Positions 32,201-40,104 of a stretch of 64,000 bases of DNA are shown here, piece by piece. The translations under genes and the position numbers were made by a program. The notes under the pieces were generated by a model that was not told where the DNA came from, searched no databases, and saw only the letters and a program-made list of their open reading frames with translations. The stretch's first letter is position 1; each line of letters starts with the position of its first letter. Source of the DNA: Alphaproteobacteria bacterium (GTDB taxonomy: Bacteria > Pseudomonadota > Alphaproteobacteria > TMED109); contig JAURCJ010000001.1 of assembly GCA_030828505.1 (NCBI GenBank), forward strand, positions 1 through 64,000. The letters are read 5' to 3'.

Positions 32201-32761
32201 AATAAAATAGATAAGGGTAAAGAGGACTTATCTATAGCTGTATCAAAATATTTATATAAATTAATGGCTTATAAAGATGAATATGAGGTAGCAAGATTAT
32301 ACACAAATGGAGATTTTAAAGAAAAATTAAGTAATGCGTTTGAAGGCAAACTTAAATTAAAGTTTCATGTTGCTCCTCCATTATTCGCACCTAAAGATCC
32401 TAATACAGGAAAATTAAAAAAAATAACTGTAGGTTCTTGGATACTTCCAATATTTAAAGTTTTATCAAAACTTAAATTTTTAAGAGGAACTATATTAGAT
32501 CCTTTTGGAAAAACTAAAGAACGAAAAATGGAAAGATTATTAATTAATCAATATAAGAAGGACCTGACAAAAATATTAAATGAATTAGATACAAAAAATA
32601 TTTCTTTAGCAGTGCAAATAGCGTCTATTCCCGAAATGATAAGAGGCTACGGACATGTTAAAGAAGAAAATATGAAAAAAGCTGAGCAAAAAAGAAAAGA
32701 ATTATTAGGAATATGGAATTCTAAAGAAGATAAACCATCTTCAGCTATTGCTGCAGAATAA
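29273..32761 (+). CDS. Indolepyruvate ferredoxin oxidoreductase, fused alpha-beta-type
   Basis: 1162 residues, the size of the fused IorA-IorB form of proteobacteria. The N-terminal pyruvate-oxidoreductase-like domain begins ITGTQALVRLP and GYRGSPLGMYD. The thiamine diphosphate domain is seen at about 425-560 (CSGCPHNSSTKVPEGSKAM, HMGGEGANWIGM). An iron-sulfur region (CEGCGDCSKASNC, then CNKDFSCVDGFCPSF) follows near 630-690, and the gamma-like domain has VTGIGGTGVVTIGALIGMA and VGVAQKGGAVLSHIR near 720-780. It oxidises indolepyruvate and related aryl or branched 2-oxo acids to acyl-CoA and reduced ferredoxin. It may serve amino-acid degradation. A terminator-like hairpin stands in the leader. 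Confidence 0.95.
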   Translation: MELKLNKVSLDDKYTLDKGRVYITGTQALVRLPIIQRQKDKINNLNTAAFISGYRGSPLGMYDKTLWTAKKFLNNNDINFSSGLNEDLAATAVWGSQQSGLISKATKDGIFGIWYGKGPGVDRSGDAFKHANSAGTSPHGGVLALLGDDHTAKSSTLAHQSEYAMVDAQIPVLNPSNVQELLDYGLIGIALSRYAGVWVSMKCVTATMDSSASVNIDLDRIKINTPDYIIPDEGVHIRWPDDVLGQEARLNKIKIPAVKAFAKANKINHPVWSSGKKNIGIIATGKGYAEVRQALSDLRIDEEYANKIGLHLFKIGMPWPLEESSIIEFCEGMEEVLVFEEKRPLVEDQIKEILFNKTNRPQRIVGKRDEGGKDLISSTGELTPDFVSEIIADRITRNNKDENLLKKLRIIKQNEPDTTTVQGIANRTPYFCSGCPHNSSTKVPEGSKAMAGIGCHFMAAWMDRDTDLFTHMGGEGANWIGMSSYVEDKHIFQNIGDGTYTHSGILAIRAAVAAKVNITYKILFNDATAMTGGQPAEGVPTPSRISHQLYGEGVKRIAVVSDEPEKYGLNANFAEGTTINHRSEIDQVQKELRAWPGVTVMIYDQTCATEKRRRRKRGLMEDPDKRSFINDAVCEGCGDCSKASNCISVEPLETKFGRKRKVNQSTCNKDFSCVDGFCPSFVTVQGATPRKRKNSSASDLPIEIFSKLPKPKEINLDKPFDIVVTGIGGTGVVTIGALIGMASHIENKGVSVLDQVGVAQKGGAVLSHIRVASTPEKIHSVKVGKTSADLILGCDMVVVTTSPVRELMNINTTHSIINDHETPVAGFVLDPDHSFGGKRIRQIIEKSSKETNFINAIKIATAMFGDSIASNMFITGYALQKGFIPVLPESMEEAIKLNNIAVSMNLSAFRWGRMAAHDFSYVEKEAAPFMSNIEIDKDKYGLKDIIKDRKSFLKNYQNESYANSYIDFVNKTIASENKIDKGKEDLSIAVSKYLYKLMAYKDEYEVARLYTNGDFKEKLSNAFEGKLKLKFHVAPPLFAPKDPNTGKLKKITVGSWILPIFKVLSKLKFLRGTILDPFGKTKERKMERLLINQYKKDLTKILNELDTKNISLAVQIASIPEMIRGYGHVKEENMKKAEQKRKELLGIWNSKEDKPSSAIAAE

Positions 32762-32823
32762 ATTATACAAATCTAAGGTTTAGAAATAATCGTATATATA
32801 GAAAGTTATGAAATTTATTCTAT

Positions 32824-34161
32824 ATGAAAAAAAATAAATCTACTCTTACTGGAAAAGTTAAAAGATATGCTAAAGTTAGCAGTAAATTAACAGGGGCTAC
32901 AGCTCGTATAGCTAGTAATAAGCTAATAGGAAAAAACGATTTAAATAAAAATGCTGATATTATTTTAAATGCTCTCGGGGGTTTGAAAGGACCTTTGATG
33001 AAGGCAGCTCAATTATTGTCTACTATACCTGATGCCTTACCTAAAGAGTATGCTGAAAAGTTACAAACACTTCAAGCAGAAGCACCACCTATGGGCTGGT
33101 TCTTTGTAAAAAGAAGAATGGCTAGTGAATTAGGTAAAGACTGGTTAAAAAAGTTTGACTCTTTTGAAAATAATGCAAAAAATGCTGCTTCACTTGGACA
33201 GGTTCATAAAGCAAGTATCAAAGGAAATACTATAGCCTGTAAATTACAATATCCAGACATGTCATCTACAGTTGCTGCTGATTTAAAACAGTTAAAATTA
33301 ATATTTTCTCTTTATGGAACTTGGGATAAGACTATTAAAACTAAAGATATCTACGATGAATTATCTGACAGGCTTAAAGAAGAACTCGACTATAAACGAG
33401 AACTTAAAAATATGCTTTTATTTTATGAAATACTTAAAAATCAAAAATATATTAATGTTCCTAAGCCAATAAAGGATTTATCTACTGATAGATTGCTTTC
33501 AATGACTTGGTTAAGCGGTGAGTCATTTATGAAATGGAAAAAATCAAGTCCTAAAATTAAAAATCACCTTGCTCTAACATTATTTTATGCTTGGTACATT
33601 CCTTTTTATAAATACGGAATTATACATGGAGACCCTCACCCTGGTAACTATCAAGTAGATAACACCAATAAAGATAAGCCAAAAATTAATTTATTAGACT
33701 TTGGTTGCATTAGAATATTTCCAGCAAAATTTGTAAAGGGAGTTATAGATTTATATATAGCTATGAGAGATAATAATACAGAGTTAGCTATAAACGCTTA
33801 TAAATCATGGGGTTTTAATGACTTATCTAAAGATTTGATAGAAGTACTAAATATTTGGGCCCTATATATCTATGGGCCATTATTAGAAAATAAAAAAAGA
33901 AAAATTCAAGATCCTAAAGCTCTAAAAAATGGTAAAGAGGTAGCTTCTAATGTTTATAAAGAACTAAAAAAACTAGGAGGTGTTGCTCCACCAAAAGAAT
34001 TTGTTCTTATAGATAGAGCAGCTGTTGGGCTAGGGTCAGTTTTTATGCATCTGAATGCTGAATTAAATTGGCATGAAATTATTGAAGAACTAATAGAAAA
34101 TTTTGATGAAGAAGAATTAGATATTAGACAAAAATCAATACTTAAAAAATTCAATCTATAA
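32824..34161 (+). CDS. ABC1/UbiB-family atypical kinase
   Basis: 445 residues. The region GPLMKAAQLLSTIPDALPKEYAEKL is the N-terminal signature of the family, but the canonical KxGQ motif reads KAAQ (Lys-Ala-Ala-Gln). The core motifs follow: ASLGQVHKA, ELDYKREL and HGDPHPGNYQV with the catalytic Asp, and LLDFGCIR as the DFG equivalent. Members support ubiquinone synthesis (UbiB/COQ8) or other lipid chemistry. It stands alone 62 bp after iorAB, not near ubi genes, so it is probably not the main UbiB. It overlaps 11 bp with the convergent hydrolase. Confidence 0.9.
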   Translation: MKKNKSTLTGKVKRYAKVSSKLTGATARIASNKLIGKNDLNKNADIILNALGGLKGPLMKAAQLLSTIPDALPKEYAEKLQTLQAEAPPMGWFFVKRRMASELGKDWLKKFDSFENNAKNAASLGQVHKASIKGNTIACKLQYPDMSSTVAADLKQLKLIFSLYGTWDKTIKTKDIYDELSDRLKEELDYKRELKNMLLFYEILKNQKYINVPKPIKDLSTDRLLSMTWLSGESFMKWKKSSPKIKNHLALTLFYAWYIPFYKYGIIHGDPHPGNYQVDNTNKDKPKINLLDFGCIRIFPAKFVKGVIDLYIAMRDNNTELAINAYKSWGFNDLSKDLIEVLNIWALYIYGPLLENKKRKIQDPKALKNGKEVASNVYKELKKLGGVAPPKEFVLIDRAAVGLGSVFMHLNAELNWHEIIEELIENFDEEELDIRQKSILKKFNL

Positions 34162-34801
34162 TACCATTAATACTTTTACTCTTAATAAATAAGGATGCTA
34201 TGTCACAAGCTTTTTGAATAGACTTTTGAGTACTTATTGATGATTTTTTAAGAGTATTGAATGAGTGATCTCCTTCATTAAGCCAGTATATGAAATTTTT
34301 TTTATTTATATTATATTTTTTTACTTCTTCAATATTTCCAAATTTATCTCTTGTACCTTGTATTATCAGAATTGGTGGACCATCTAATTGTAAGTTATCA
34401 AGTCTAATATTATCTATGTTATTGATAGGATGAAATGGATATCCAAATACCACTACTCCTTCAACTTCTATGGATTTACTTACAATAGTGGAAACTCTTC
34501 CCCCCATTGATTTCCCAGATAACCATATCTTTTTATTTGGGTATAATTTTTTTATTTGATAATACAAACTAGTATAAAATTCACATAACACAGGTATTTT
34601 ATCAGGAAATGGTTTCTTGCCTAATCTTCTTTTAGCCATATAGGGGAACTCGAATCTAATAGTAATAATTCCATTTTCATTTAAACCCTTTGAAATTGTT
34701 CGCATAAATATTGAATCCATTGGAGCCCCTGCTCCATGAGCTAATAATAATATATTTTTTCCTTCTTTTGGGCCTTTTAAAAGTATATTATCTAAAATCA
34801 T
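34151..34801 (-). CDS. Alpha/beta hydrolase, KANL3/Tex30-like
   Basis: 216 residues. LLLAHGAGAPMDS near residue 20 is the oxyanion-hole loop, SGKSMGGRVST (around 95) the nucleophile elbow with a Ser in GKSMGG, and NEGDHSFNTL near the end the catalytic His. The pattern matches the KANL3/Tex30 branch, dienelactone-hydrolase-like proteins of unknown substrate. It is cytoplasmic, with no signal peptide. The 3' end overlaps that of the ABC1 gene by 11 bp on the opposite strand. Confidence 0.85.
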   Translation of the reverse strand: MILDNILLKGPKEGKNILLLAHGAGAPMDSIFMRTISKGLNENGIITIRFEFPYMAKRRLGKKPFPDKIPVLCEFYTSLYYQIKKLYPNKKIWLSGKSMGGRVSTIVSKSIEVEGVVVFGYPFHPINNIDNIRLDNLQLDGPPILIIQGTRDKFGNIEEVKKYNINKKNFIYWLNEGDHSFNTLKKSSISTQKSIQKACDIASLFIKSKSINGIID

Positions 34802-34846
34802 AGTAGTTAAATATATTATTAATTTTTAGGTTTATCAATTTTAATT

Positions 34847-35020
34847 ATGGAAGATTTATTTAATTGGGTTTTTGTTTTTGCTACAGGCATAGTTGCCTGG
34901 CATGGAATTACTTTTAAAGATAAAGATGGGGAAAAAGATTTTGTTCGTCTCCTTTTTGGTTGCATTGCACTAATATTTTTTATAAGAGTTTTTACTGTAG
35001 ATATATTAAAAATAATCTAA
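34847..35020 (+). CDS. Small hypothetical membrane protein (57 residues)
   Basis: A 57-residue open frame from ATG 34847 to TAA 35018-35020, too short for ordinary gene calling but filling the gap between its neighbours exactly. It reads MEDLFNWVFVFATGIVAWHG, then FKDKDGEKDFVRLLFGCIALIFFIRVFTVD. Two hydrophobic segments (about 6-20 and 34-50) flank a charged loop, the layout of a small inner-membrane hairpin. No ribosome-binding site is obvious. I recognise no family. Confidence 0.55.
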   Translation: MEDLFNWVFVFATGIVAWHGITFKDKDGEKDFVRLLFGCIALIFFIRVFTVDILKII

Positions 35021-35617
35021 TTATTTTTCAAAATTTATTTGTTTATCATTAATTTCTTCTATTGATAATATTCTTTCATCTTCACTTAACAACATTTGTT
35101 GATTTAAATAGTTTAATCGATCCATTATTGTTGGAGGTTTTTCTCTTACATCATATAGTAATCTATCAATCCAATGCATACCTGTAGATAATTCATTGTC
35201 TAATCTCAATGCAATCTCATAATATTTAATTGCATTAACATAATCTTTGTTCCTATCAAACAGAACTCCTAAATTTGCATAAGCAGGAGCAAACTGATTA
35301 TCAGTCTTTATTGCTAAATCAAAATATTTAAAAGAATTATTAAAATCATTTAGCTCCATATAAGAACGAGCAATACCCTCTATAATATAGACATCATTCT
35401 GATCAAAACTATAAGCCTTAAGATAATTTTTGAGAGAGCTATCATATCTTTTATCTTTAAAATCTGTATTACCACTTAGATAATACCTTAATTCTGGAGG
35501 TCTATTTACAAAATGTTCAAAAAGAAGCCAAGTAGTAAATAAAACAAATAAAATAATACTAATTTTCACTAAAATATTATAAACAGAGTCTGATTGCTTT
35601 ATTTTATATGAGCTCAA
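35021..35617 (-). CDS. Membrane-anchored TPR protein
   Basis: 198 residues, start TTG supported by AGGA five bases upstream. One span at about 14-34 (LVKISIILFVLFTTWLLFEHF) anchors a periplasmic part with three to four TPR repeats: GNTDFKDKRYDSSLKNYLKAYSFD, VYIIEGIARSYMELNDFNNSFKYFDLAIKTD and FAPAYANLGVLFDRNKDYVNAIKYYEIALRLD. Probably a scaffold at the inner membrane. It is transcribed after the small membrane protein at 35855, 7 bp away. The partner is unknown. Confidence 0.75.
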   Translation of the reverse strand: MSSYKIKQSDSVYNILVKISIILFVLFTTWLLFEHFVNRPPELRYYLSGNTDFKDKRYDSSLKNYLKAYSFDQNDVYIIEGIARSYMELNDFNNSFKYFDLAIKTDNQFAPAYANLGVLFDRNKDYVNAIKYYEIALRLDNELSTGMHWIDRLLYDVREKPPTIMDRLNYLNQQMLLSEDERILSIEEINDKQINFEK

Positions 35618-35624
35618 ATTATTC

Positions 35625-35855
35625 CTACTTTATATCAAGAATATTAATGTTAAATAAACACGAAAAAATTAGAATTAAAAAGATAGATACAAACCTAGAC
35701 CTTCTTAACTGACCAGCCTTTTGAATATTATCCAATTGCTTACCAGTTTTTCTTTCTAATCTTCTAATACTTAAAATAAATATTAATTTATTAACAGGAT
35801 AATATAAAAGTAAAGATAATATTATAACACTAAGAACATAAAAATTATTAAGCAT
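35625..35855 (-). CDS. Small membrane protein
   Basis: 76 residues. Two spans, about 5-25 (FYVLSVIILSLLLYY, then VNKLIFI) and 56-72 (FVSIFLILIFSCLFNI), flank a basic cytoplasmic stretch RRLERKTGKQLDNIQKAGQLRRSR. I have seen similar basic-loop two-helix proteins in other proteobacteria without a function. It is cotranscribed with the TPR gene. A perfect 15-bp hairpin lies just upstream. Confidence 0.65.
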   Translation of the reverse strand: MLNNFYVLSVIILSLLLYYPVNKLIFILSIRRLERKTGKQLDNIQKAGQLRRSRFVSIFLILIFSCLFNINILDIK

Positions 35856-35866
35856 TCAACATCTAT

Positions 35867-35905
35867 ATTATATACAGGTAATTAAAACTTTTACCTGTAT
35901 ATAAT
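35867..35905. repeat. 15-bp perfect inverted repeat between symporter and small membrane protein genes
   Basis: ATTATATACAGGTAA (35867-35881) and TTACCTGTATATAAT (35891-35905), 9-nt loop. It is the longest uninterrupted stem found in the window. There is no U-tract on the minus strand after it. It may end the symporter mRNA, protect its 3' end or bind a regulator. Confidence 0.75.
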
Positions 35906-35916
35906 CCAAAATATAA

Positions 35917-37851
35917 TTATTTATCACCAATATCATCTGTTAATGCTTCAAATGGTTTAGGGGGAGTCGACATCTCCATCTTATAAGCGAGCATCCACAT
36001 CATATATACTCCCAATATCCAGAATAATATTTGCCAAGCCCAAATTGAAGGTATACCAAAAACCCATGTATTTGGATCAAGTGGACTTCCGAAAATCCAG
36101 TTTCCAATTACTGCACCCGGACCTATTCCAAAGAAAAACCATAGTAAAGTTATAATAACAGCAGTTGGAATTAATCTCTTTTTTTCATCAGATAAAGATG
36201 AATGTTCTCTCAAGAATGAATGAAACTTCATTTTATGCTCAGTATCAGATTTATTTTGAGTAAAATAGGATATTAATATTGCAAAACCTAAATTAAATAT
36301 TATACCCCAACCAGCTGAATGTATAGTTAATGGCCATCTTCCCCAAGCTGTAATTCCAAAGACGTCCCTGCCCATGCTTTCTGTAAGAGTGACTGCAACT
36401 AAACCGGCAATTAATCCGATGGTTATTCCAGCTCTCGTAAGAAATGGCCACCAACAAATCGCAATTAGCGCAGGCCACATTTGAAAACCATATGCTACTG
36501 CTAAACCACCTAATAGAACTAGTGCATCTTTAGATACTGTTGCAACCAATAATGCAGCTAATACTATAAGTCCAACACCTGACCTTCCAAGAATTTTCTG
36601 GATATTATGTGATGCATTAGGTAAAATAAATCTTTTTACTAAATCTCTTGTAAGCATTCCACCAGCTGTTGACATATATGCAGCTCCGGTAGACTGCATA
36701 GCCGCTAAAGCACACACAGATAAAAGACCTACTAGCCATGGTGCACTATCCGACATTAAGTATATTAATTGAGGAACTAACATTCCTTGCTTACCTGCAG
36801 TATCCATTATATCTTGCCCTTGAAGACCCGCACCCATAACATTATTAACTAACTCAGGATGTGCAGCTAACATAGAGGCATCAGCCCCTAAAAAGTGCGC
36901 TCCTATTCCTTGTATAGCTGTAAAACTCATTAAGATTAAACCTATTCCAAATGCAGATGCCCATACTTGTTGGGGAGCAAATGGCACTGTACTTTTATTT
37001 GAGAAGGACCACATTGTAAATGCAGGAGCAGATTGAATACCCATTAGCGCAAACATATATGATAATATCATTATTCCAGTCCATGCCCCACCCACAGCTT
37101 CGGCTCCACTCTTAACATATTGAATAACTCCCGGTATTGCTATATAATGGCTATAACCATCAGGAGTAAGGTTTTTATCATTTTGAGATAGAGCAGCTAT
37201 ACCATCAACTAATGTTCCAAATCCTCCAATATTTATTAGTGCTATAACCCCAATCACCATTATTCCGCCGGCTAAAAGTATACACTGCATGGTGTCAACA
37301 TATGCAACAGCTCGAAGTCCTCCAGTTGCCACATAAAGGAATACAACGGCAGATAATGCCCACATTCCTACATTTACGCTGAACATTCCATCAGTTAAAA
37401 CATTAAATAAAAAGCCAGAAGCTCTTAGTTGAATACCCAAATAAGGAACTGAAAAAACTAAAGCGACAAGAACTACTAAAATCCTTATGAAGTCTGATCT
37501 AAAATAATCTGAAAGCATCTCTCCTGGCGTAACAAAACCAAATCTTTTTCCTAACATCCACTGTCGCTTTAAAAACATTACTCCAGTAAAAGGTATAGTA
37601 ATTGCATAAAAGGAAGCATATGCATAAGGAAAACCATCCCGATATATCAAGCCTGGATGCCCCATAAATGTCCACCCAGAAAATGATGTAGCAGTAGCTG
37701 CCAAGATAAAAACCCAAATGGATATTCCTCTTCCTGCTAAAAAATAATCACTAGCAGTTTTTGCCTGTAAATGACCTTTAATACCCCAATAAACACAATA
37801 CGCCCAATATAATCCTACAAATACTAGTAGCCAAATTACTTTAGCATCCAT
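35917..37851 (-). CDS. Sodium:solute symporter (SSS family)
   Basis: 644 residues from ATG 37851. A TTG at 37869 lies in the strong Shine-Dalgarno GGGGGAGG and is rejected. About 13-14 membrane spans are present. Family motifs are visible: ASDYFLAGRGISIWVFILAATATSFSGWTFMG, the sodium-site region SYMFALMGIQSAPAFTMW and CALAAMQSTGAAYMSTAGGMLTRD. The C-terminal extension with helical hydrophilic linker (FLREHSSLSDEKKR) and two last spans is typical of the long SSS subgroup. The substrate (organic acid, sugar or amino acid) is unknown; Na+-coupled uptake suits a marine cell. Hairpin on the downstream side. Confidence 0.92.
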   Translation of the reverse strand: MDAKVIWLLVFVGLYWAYCVYWGIKGHLQAKTASDYFLAGRGISIWVFILAATATSFSGWTFMGHPGLIYRDGFPYAYASFYAITIPFTGVMFLKRQWMLGKRFGFVTPGEMLSDYFRSDFIRILVVLVALVFSVPYLGIQLRASGFLFNVLTDGMFSVNVGMWALSAVVFLYVATGGLRAVAYVDTMQCILLAGGIMVIGVIALINIGGFGTLVDGIAALSQNDKNLTPDGYSHYIAIPGVIQYVKSGAEAVGGAWTGIMILSYMFALMGIQSAPAFTMWSFSNKSTVPFAPQQVWASAFGIGLILMSFTAIQGIGAHFLGADASMLAAHPELVNNVMGAGLQGQDIMDTAGKQGMLVPQLIYLMSDSAPWLVGLLSVCALAAMQSTGAAYMSTAGGMLTRDLVKRFILPNASHNIQKILGRSGVGLIVLAALLVATVSKDALVLLGGLAVAYGFQMWPALIAICWWPFLTRAGITIGLIAGLVAVTLTESMGRDVFGITAWGRWPLTIHSAGWGIIFNLGFAILISYFTQNKSDTEHKMKFHSFLREHSSLSDEKKRLIPTAVIITLLWFFFGIGPGAVIGNWIFGSPLDPNTWVFGIPSIWAWQILFWILGVYMMWMLAYKMEMSTPPKPFEALTDDIGDK

Positions 37852-37943
37852 TTTATAATCCTCCCCCAATAAACAATATTATTTATTATATATTAAAACT
37901 AACCTTAAATGTAGCAAGAAAGCAAACTTAAATAGATATTTTT

Positions 37944-38020
37944 TGGTGGGCCCGGTAGGACTCGAACCTACGGCCAAACCGTTATGAGCGGTTTGCTCTA
38001 ACCAACTGAGCTACGGGCCC
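37944..38020 (-). tRNA. tRNA with anticodon CAU (probably tRNA-Ile2; elongator Met not excluded)
   Basis: 77 nt on the minus strand with encoded CCA. Acceptor stem GGGCCCG/CGGGCCC, D-arm GCTC AGTTGGTTA GAGC, anticodon stem AACCG/CGGTT with loop CTCATAA, T-arm GTAGG TTCGAGT CCTAC. The anticodon CAU is either Ile2 (modified to lysidine) or elongator Met. It follows rpoD by 10 bp, a position where alphaproteobacteria often carry tRNA-Ile, so Ile2 is favoured. Confidence 0.85.
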
Positions 38021-38029
38021 AAAAATTAA

Positions 38030-40012
38030 CTATTTTTCATCTAAAAAACTTTTTAATTTTCTTGATCTAGATGGGTGTTTTAGTTTTCGTAATGCTTTTG
38101 CCTCAATTTGTCTAATTCTTTCTCTTGTAACTGAAAATTGTTGACCAACTTCTTCTAAAGTATGATCAGTGTTCATACCAATACCAAAACGCATTCTCAG
38201 CACCCTTTCTTCTCTAGGAGTTAAAGATGCTAATATTTGCGTAGTTTGCTCTTTTAAATTCTCATGAATTGCTGCATCTAATGGAATAATTGCATTTGTA
38301 TCATGAATAAAGTCACCTAGATGGCTATCCTCTTCATCTCCCACAGGCGTTTCTAAACTTATGGGTTCTTTCGCTATCTTCATTACTTTTCTGACTTTAT
38401 CTAATGGCATAGCTAACTTCTCAGCTAATTCTTCGGGAGTAGCCTCTCTACCAATTTCATGTAAAATTTGTCTAGACGTTCTAACTAGTTTATTAATAGT
38501 TTCTATCATGTGAACTGGGATTCTTATTGTACGAGCTTGGTCAGCTATCGACCTAGTAATAGCTTGTCTTATCCACCAGGTAGCATAAGTAGAAAATTTA
38601 TATCCCCTTCTATACTCAAATTTATCTACTGCCTTCATTAGCCCTATATTACCTTCTTGAATTAAATCTAAAAATTGTAATCCTCTATTTGTATATTTTT
38701 TTGCAATTGAAATTACTAATCTTAAATTAGCTTCTATCATTTCTTTTTTTGCTTGTTCTGACTCTCTTTCTCCACGTTCTATAGCTTTAACCAATACTTT
38801 AAACTCAGTAATACCCAAGCTGCAGTATTCAGCTGTCTCTTTAATTTCTGCTAATATCTCCTTAATTAGAGGTCTTTCTTTTTTTATAAACTCTTTAATT
38901 TTTTTATCTTTATTCAAAGATAATTTTCTTAATAAATCTTTTTGAATCTCTTTACCTGTATACAACTCTAAAAATTTATCTTTTTTAATTTTATTTTTTG
39001 TAGCCAGTCTAATCAACTTTCCTTCAAGGGAAGACAACCTCTTATTCTTTCCATATAATTCATCAATTAACTCTTCTACTCTATTGGTATCTAAACGTAA
39101 GCCTCGCATAATACTAGAAACCTCATGCTGACTTCTAAAAAATTTATTTTTATCGTTATCTTTAGTTTCTATACCAGCAATCAAATTATTGATATTTTGT
39201 TGCCAGTATTTATCCATAGACTTTGAATATTTAGATAATTGTTTAAAAGCTAATAAAATTTGCGGCTGTAATATTTCTTCTAATGCAGAAATTGATGGCA
39301 TTCCATCATGACTATCATTTTCTTCTTCATTATTAAAACCTTCAATATTAGAATCTTCATTATCATTAGATTCTATTTCCTCATTCACTTCATTAGATTG
39401 AATTGTTGCAGCTACTTTTGCAGTTGCAAGAGGATTATTAACAGTTGCGCCATCCGGACCAGAACCATAAGTTGCTTCTAAATCAATAACATCTCTCAAA
39501 GTGATTAATTCTTTTTTTAATTCTACATTCCATTTAGATATACTTCTTAATGTTAAGGGATTCCTACTTATTCCTCTGAACATTAAATCTCTTCCAGCCT
39601 CAATTCTCTTTGCAATAGCTATTTCTCCATCCCTAGATAGTAGCTCCACATTTCCCATTTCCCTTAAATACATTCTTACAGGATCATCTGTTCTTCCTAA
39701 TTCATTATCCTTTGGGTTATCTTCCTTTATTGTCTGATTTTTATTTTCATTTTCCACATCATTTAAATCATCATCTGAATCTACTAAACTAATGCCCAGT
39801 TCTGATATCATAGCTTGAATATCTTCAATTTTTTCTGAAGAAAATTTCTCAGGAGATAGAACTTTTGCTAATTCATCATAAGTTAAATAACCTTTATCTT
39901 TCCCTTTAGAAATAAGTTTTTTAACTTCTACTTCGCTGATATCAGATATTTGTTCATCTGCAACAGAAGAATTATCGGTACTGTTAGTAACTGTTTTACT
40001 TTTTTTAACCAT
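38030..40012 (-). CDS. rpoD: RNA polymerase primary sigma factor RpoD
   Basis: 660 residues. Region 1.1 and an acidic insert (residues 195-245) precede the core. Region 1.2 contains [22 protein letters not shown], region 2 [58 protein letters not shown], region 3 [20 protein letters not shown], and region 4 the helix-turn-helix [26 protein letters not shown]. It gives RNA polymerase its housekeeping promoter specificity. It comes after dnaG on the same strand in the alphaproteobacterial version of the macromolecular-synthesis operon; 92 bp separate the two. Confidence 0.98.
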   Translation of the reverse strand: MVKKSKTVTNSTDNSSVADEQISDISEVEVKKLISKGKDKGYLTYDELAKVLSPEKFSSEKIEDIQAMISELGISLVDSDDDLNDVENENKNQTIKEDNPKDNELGRTDDPVRMYLREMGNVELLSRDGEIAIAKRIEAGRDLMFRGISRNPLTLRSISKWNVELKKELITLRDVIDLEATYGSGPDGATVNNPLATAKVAATIQSNEVNEEIESNDNEDSNIEGFNNEEENDSHDGMPSISALEEILQPQILLAFKQLSKYSKSMDKYWQQNINNLIAGIETKDNDKNKFFRSQHEVSSIMRGLRLDTNRVEELIDELYGKNKRLSSLEGKLIRLATKNKIKKDKFLELYTGKEIQKDLLRKLSLNKDKKIKEFIKKERPLIKEILAEIKETAEYCSLGITEFKVLVKAIERGERESEQAKKEMIEANLRLVISIAKKYTNRGLQFLDLIQEGNIGLMKAVDKFEYRRGYKFSTYATWWIRQAITRSIADQARTIRIPVHMIETINKLVRTSRQILHEIGREATPEELAEKLAMPLDKVRKVMKIAKEPISLETPVGDEEDSHLGDFIHDTNAIIPLDAAIHENLKEQTTQILASLTPREERVLRMRFGIGMNTDHTLEEVGQQFSVTRERIRQIEAKALRKLKHPSRSRKLKSFLDEK

Positions 40013-40104
40013 AATTTATTTTCTACTAAACCTAATTTGAAATATTATACTACTAATTATATTTTGTTTAAGCAATTATCAAGTAATAACTTAAACTAAA
40101 TTCA

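Noticed and set aside
37867-37869. TTG start extending the sodium symporter by six residues
   Set aside because: It is part of the GGGGGAGG ribosome-binding site of ATG 37851.
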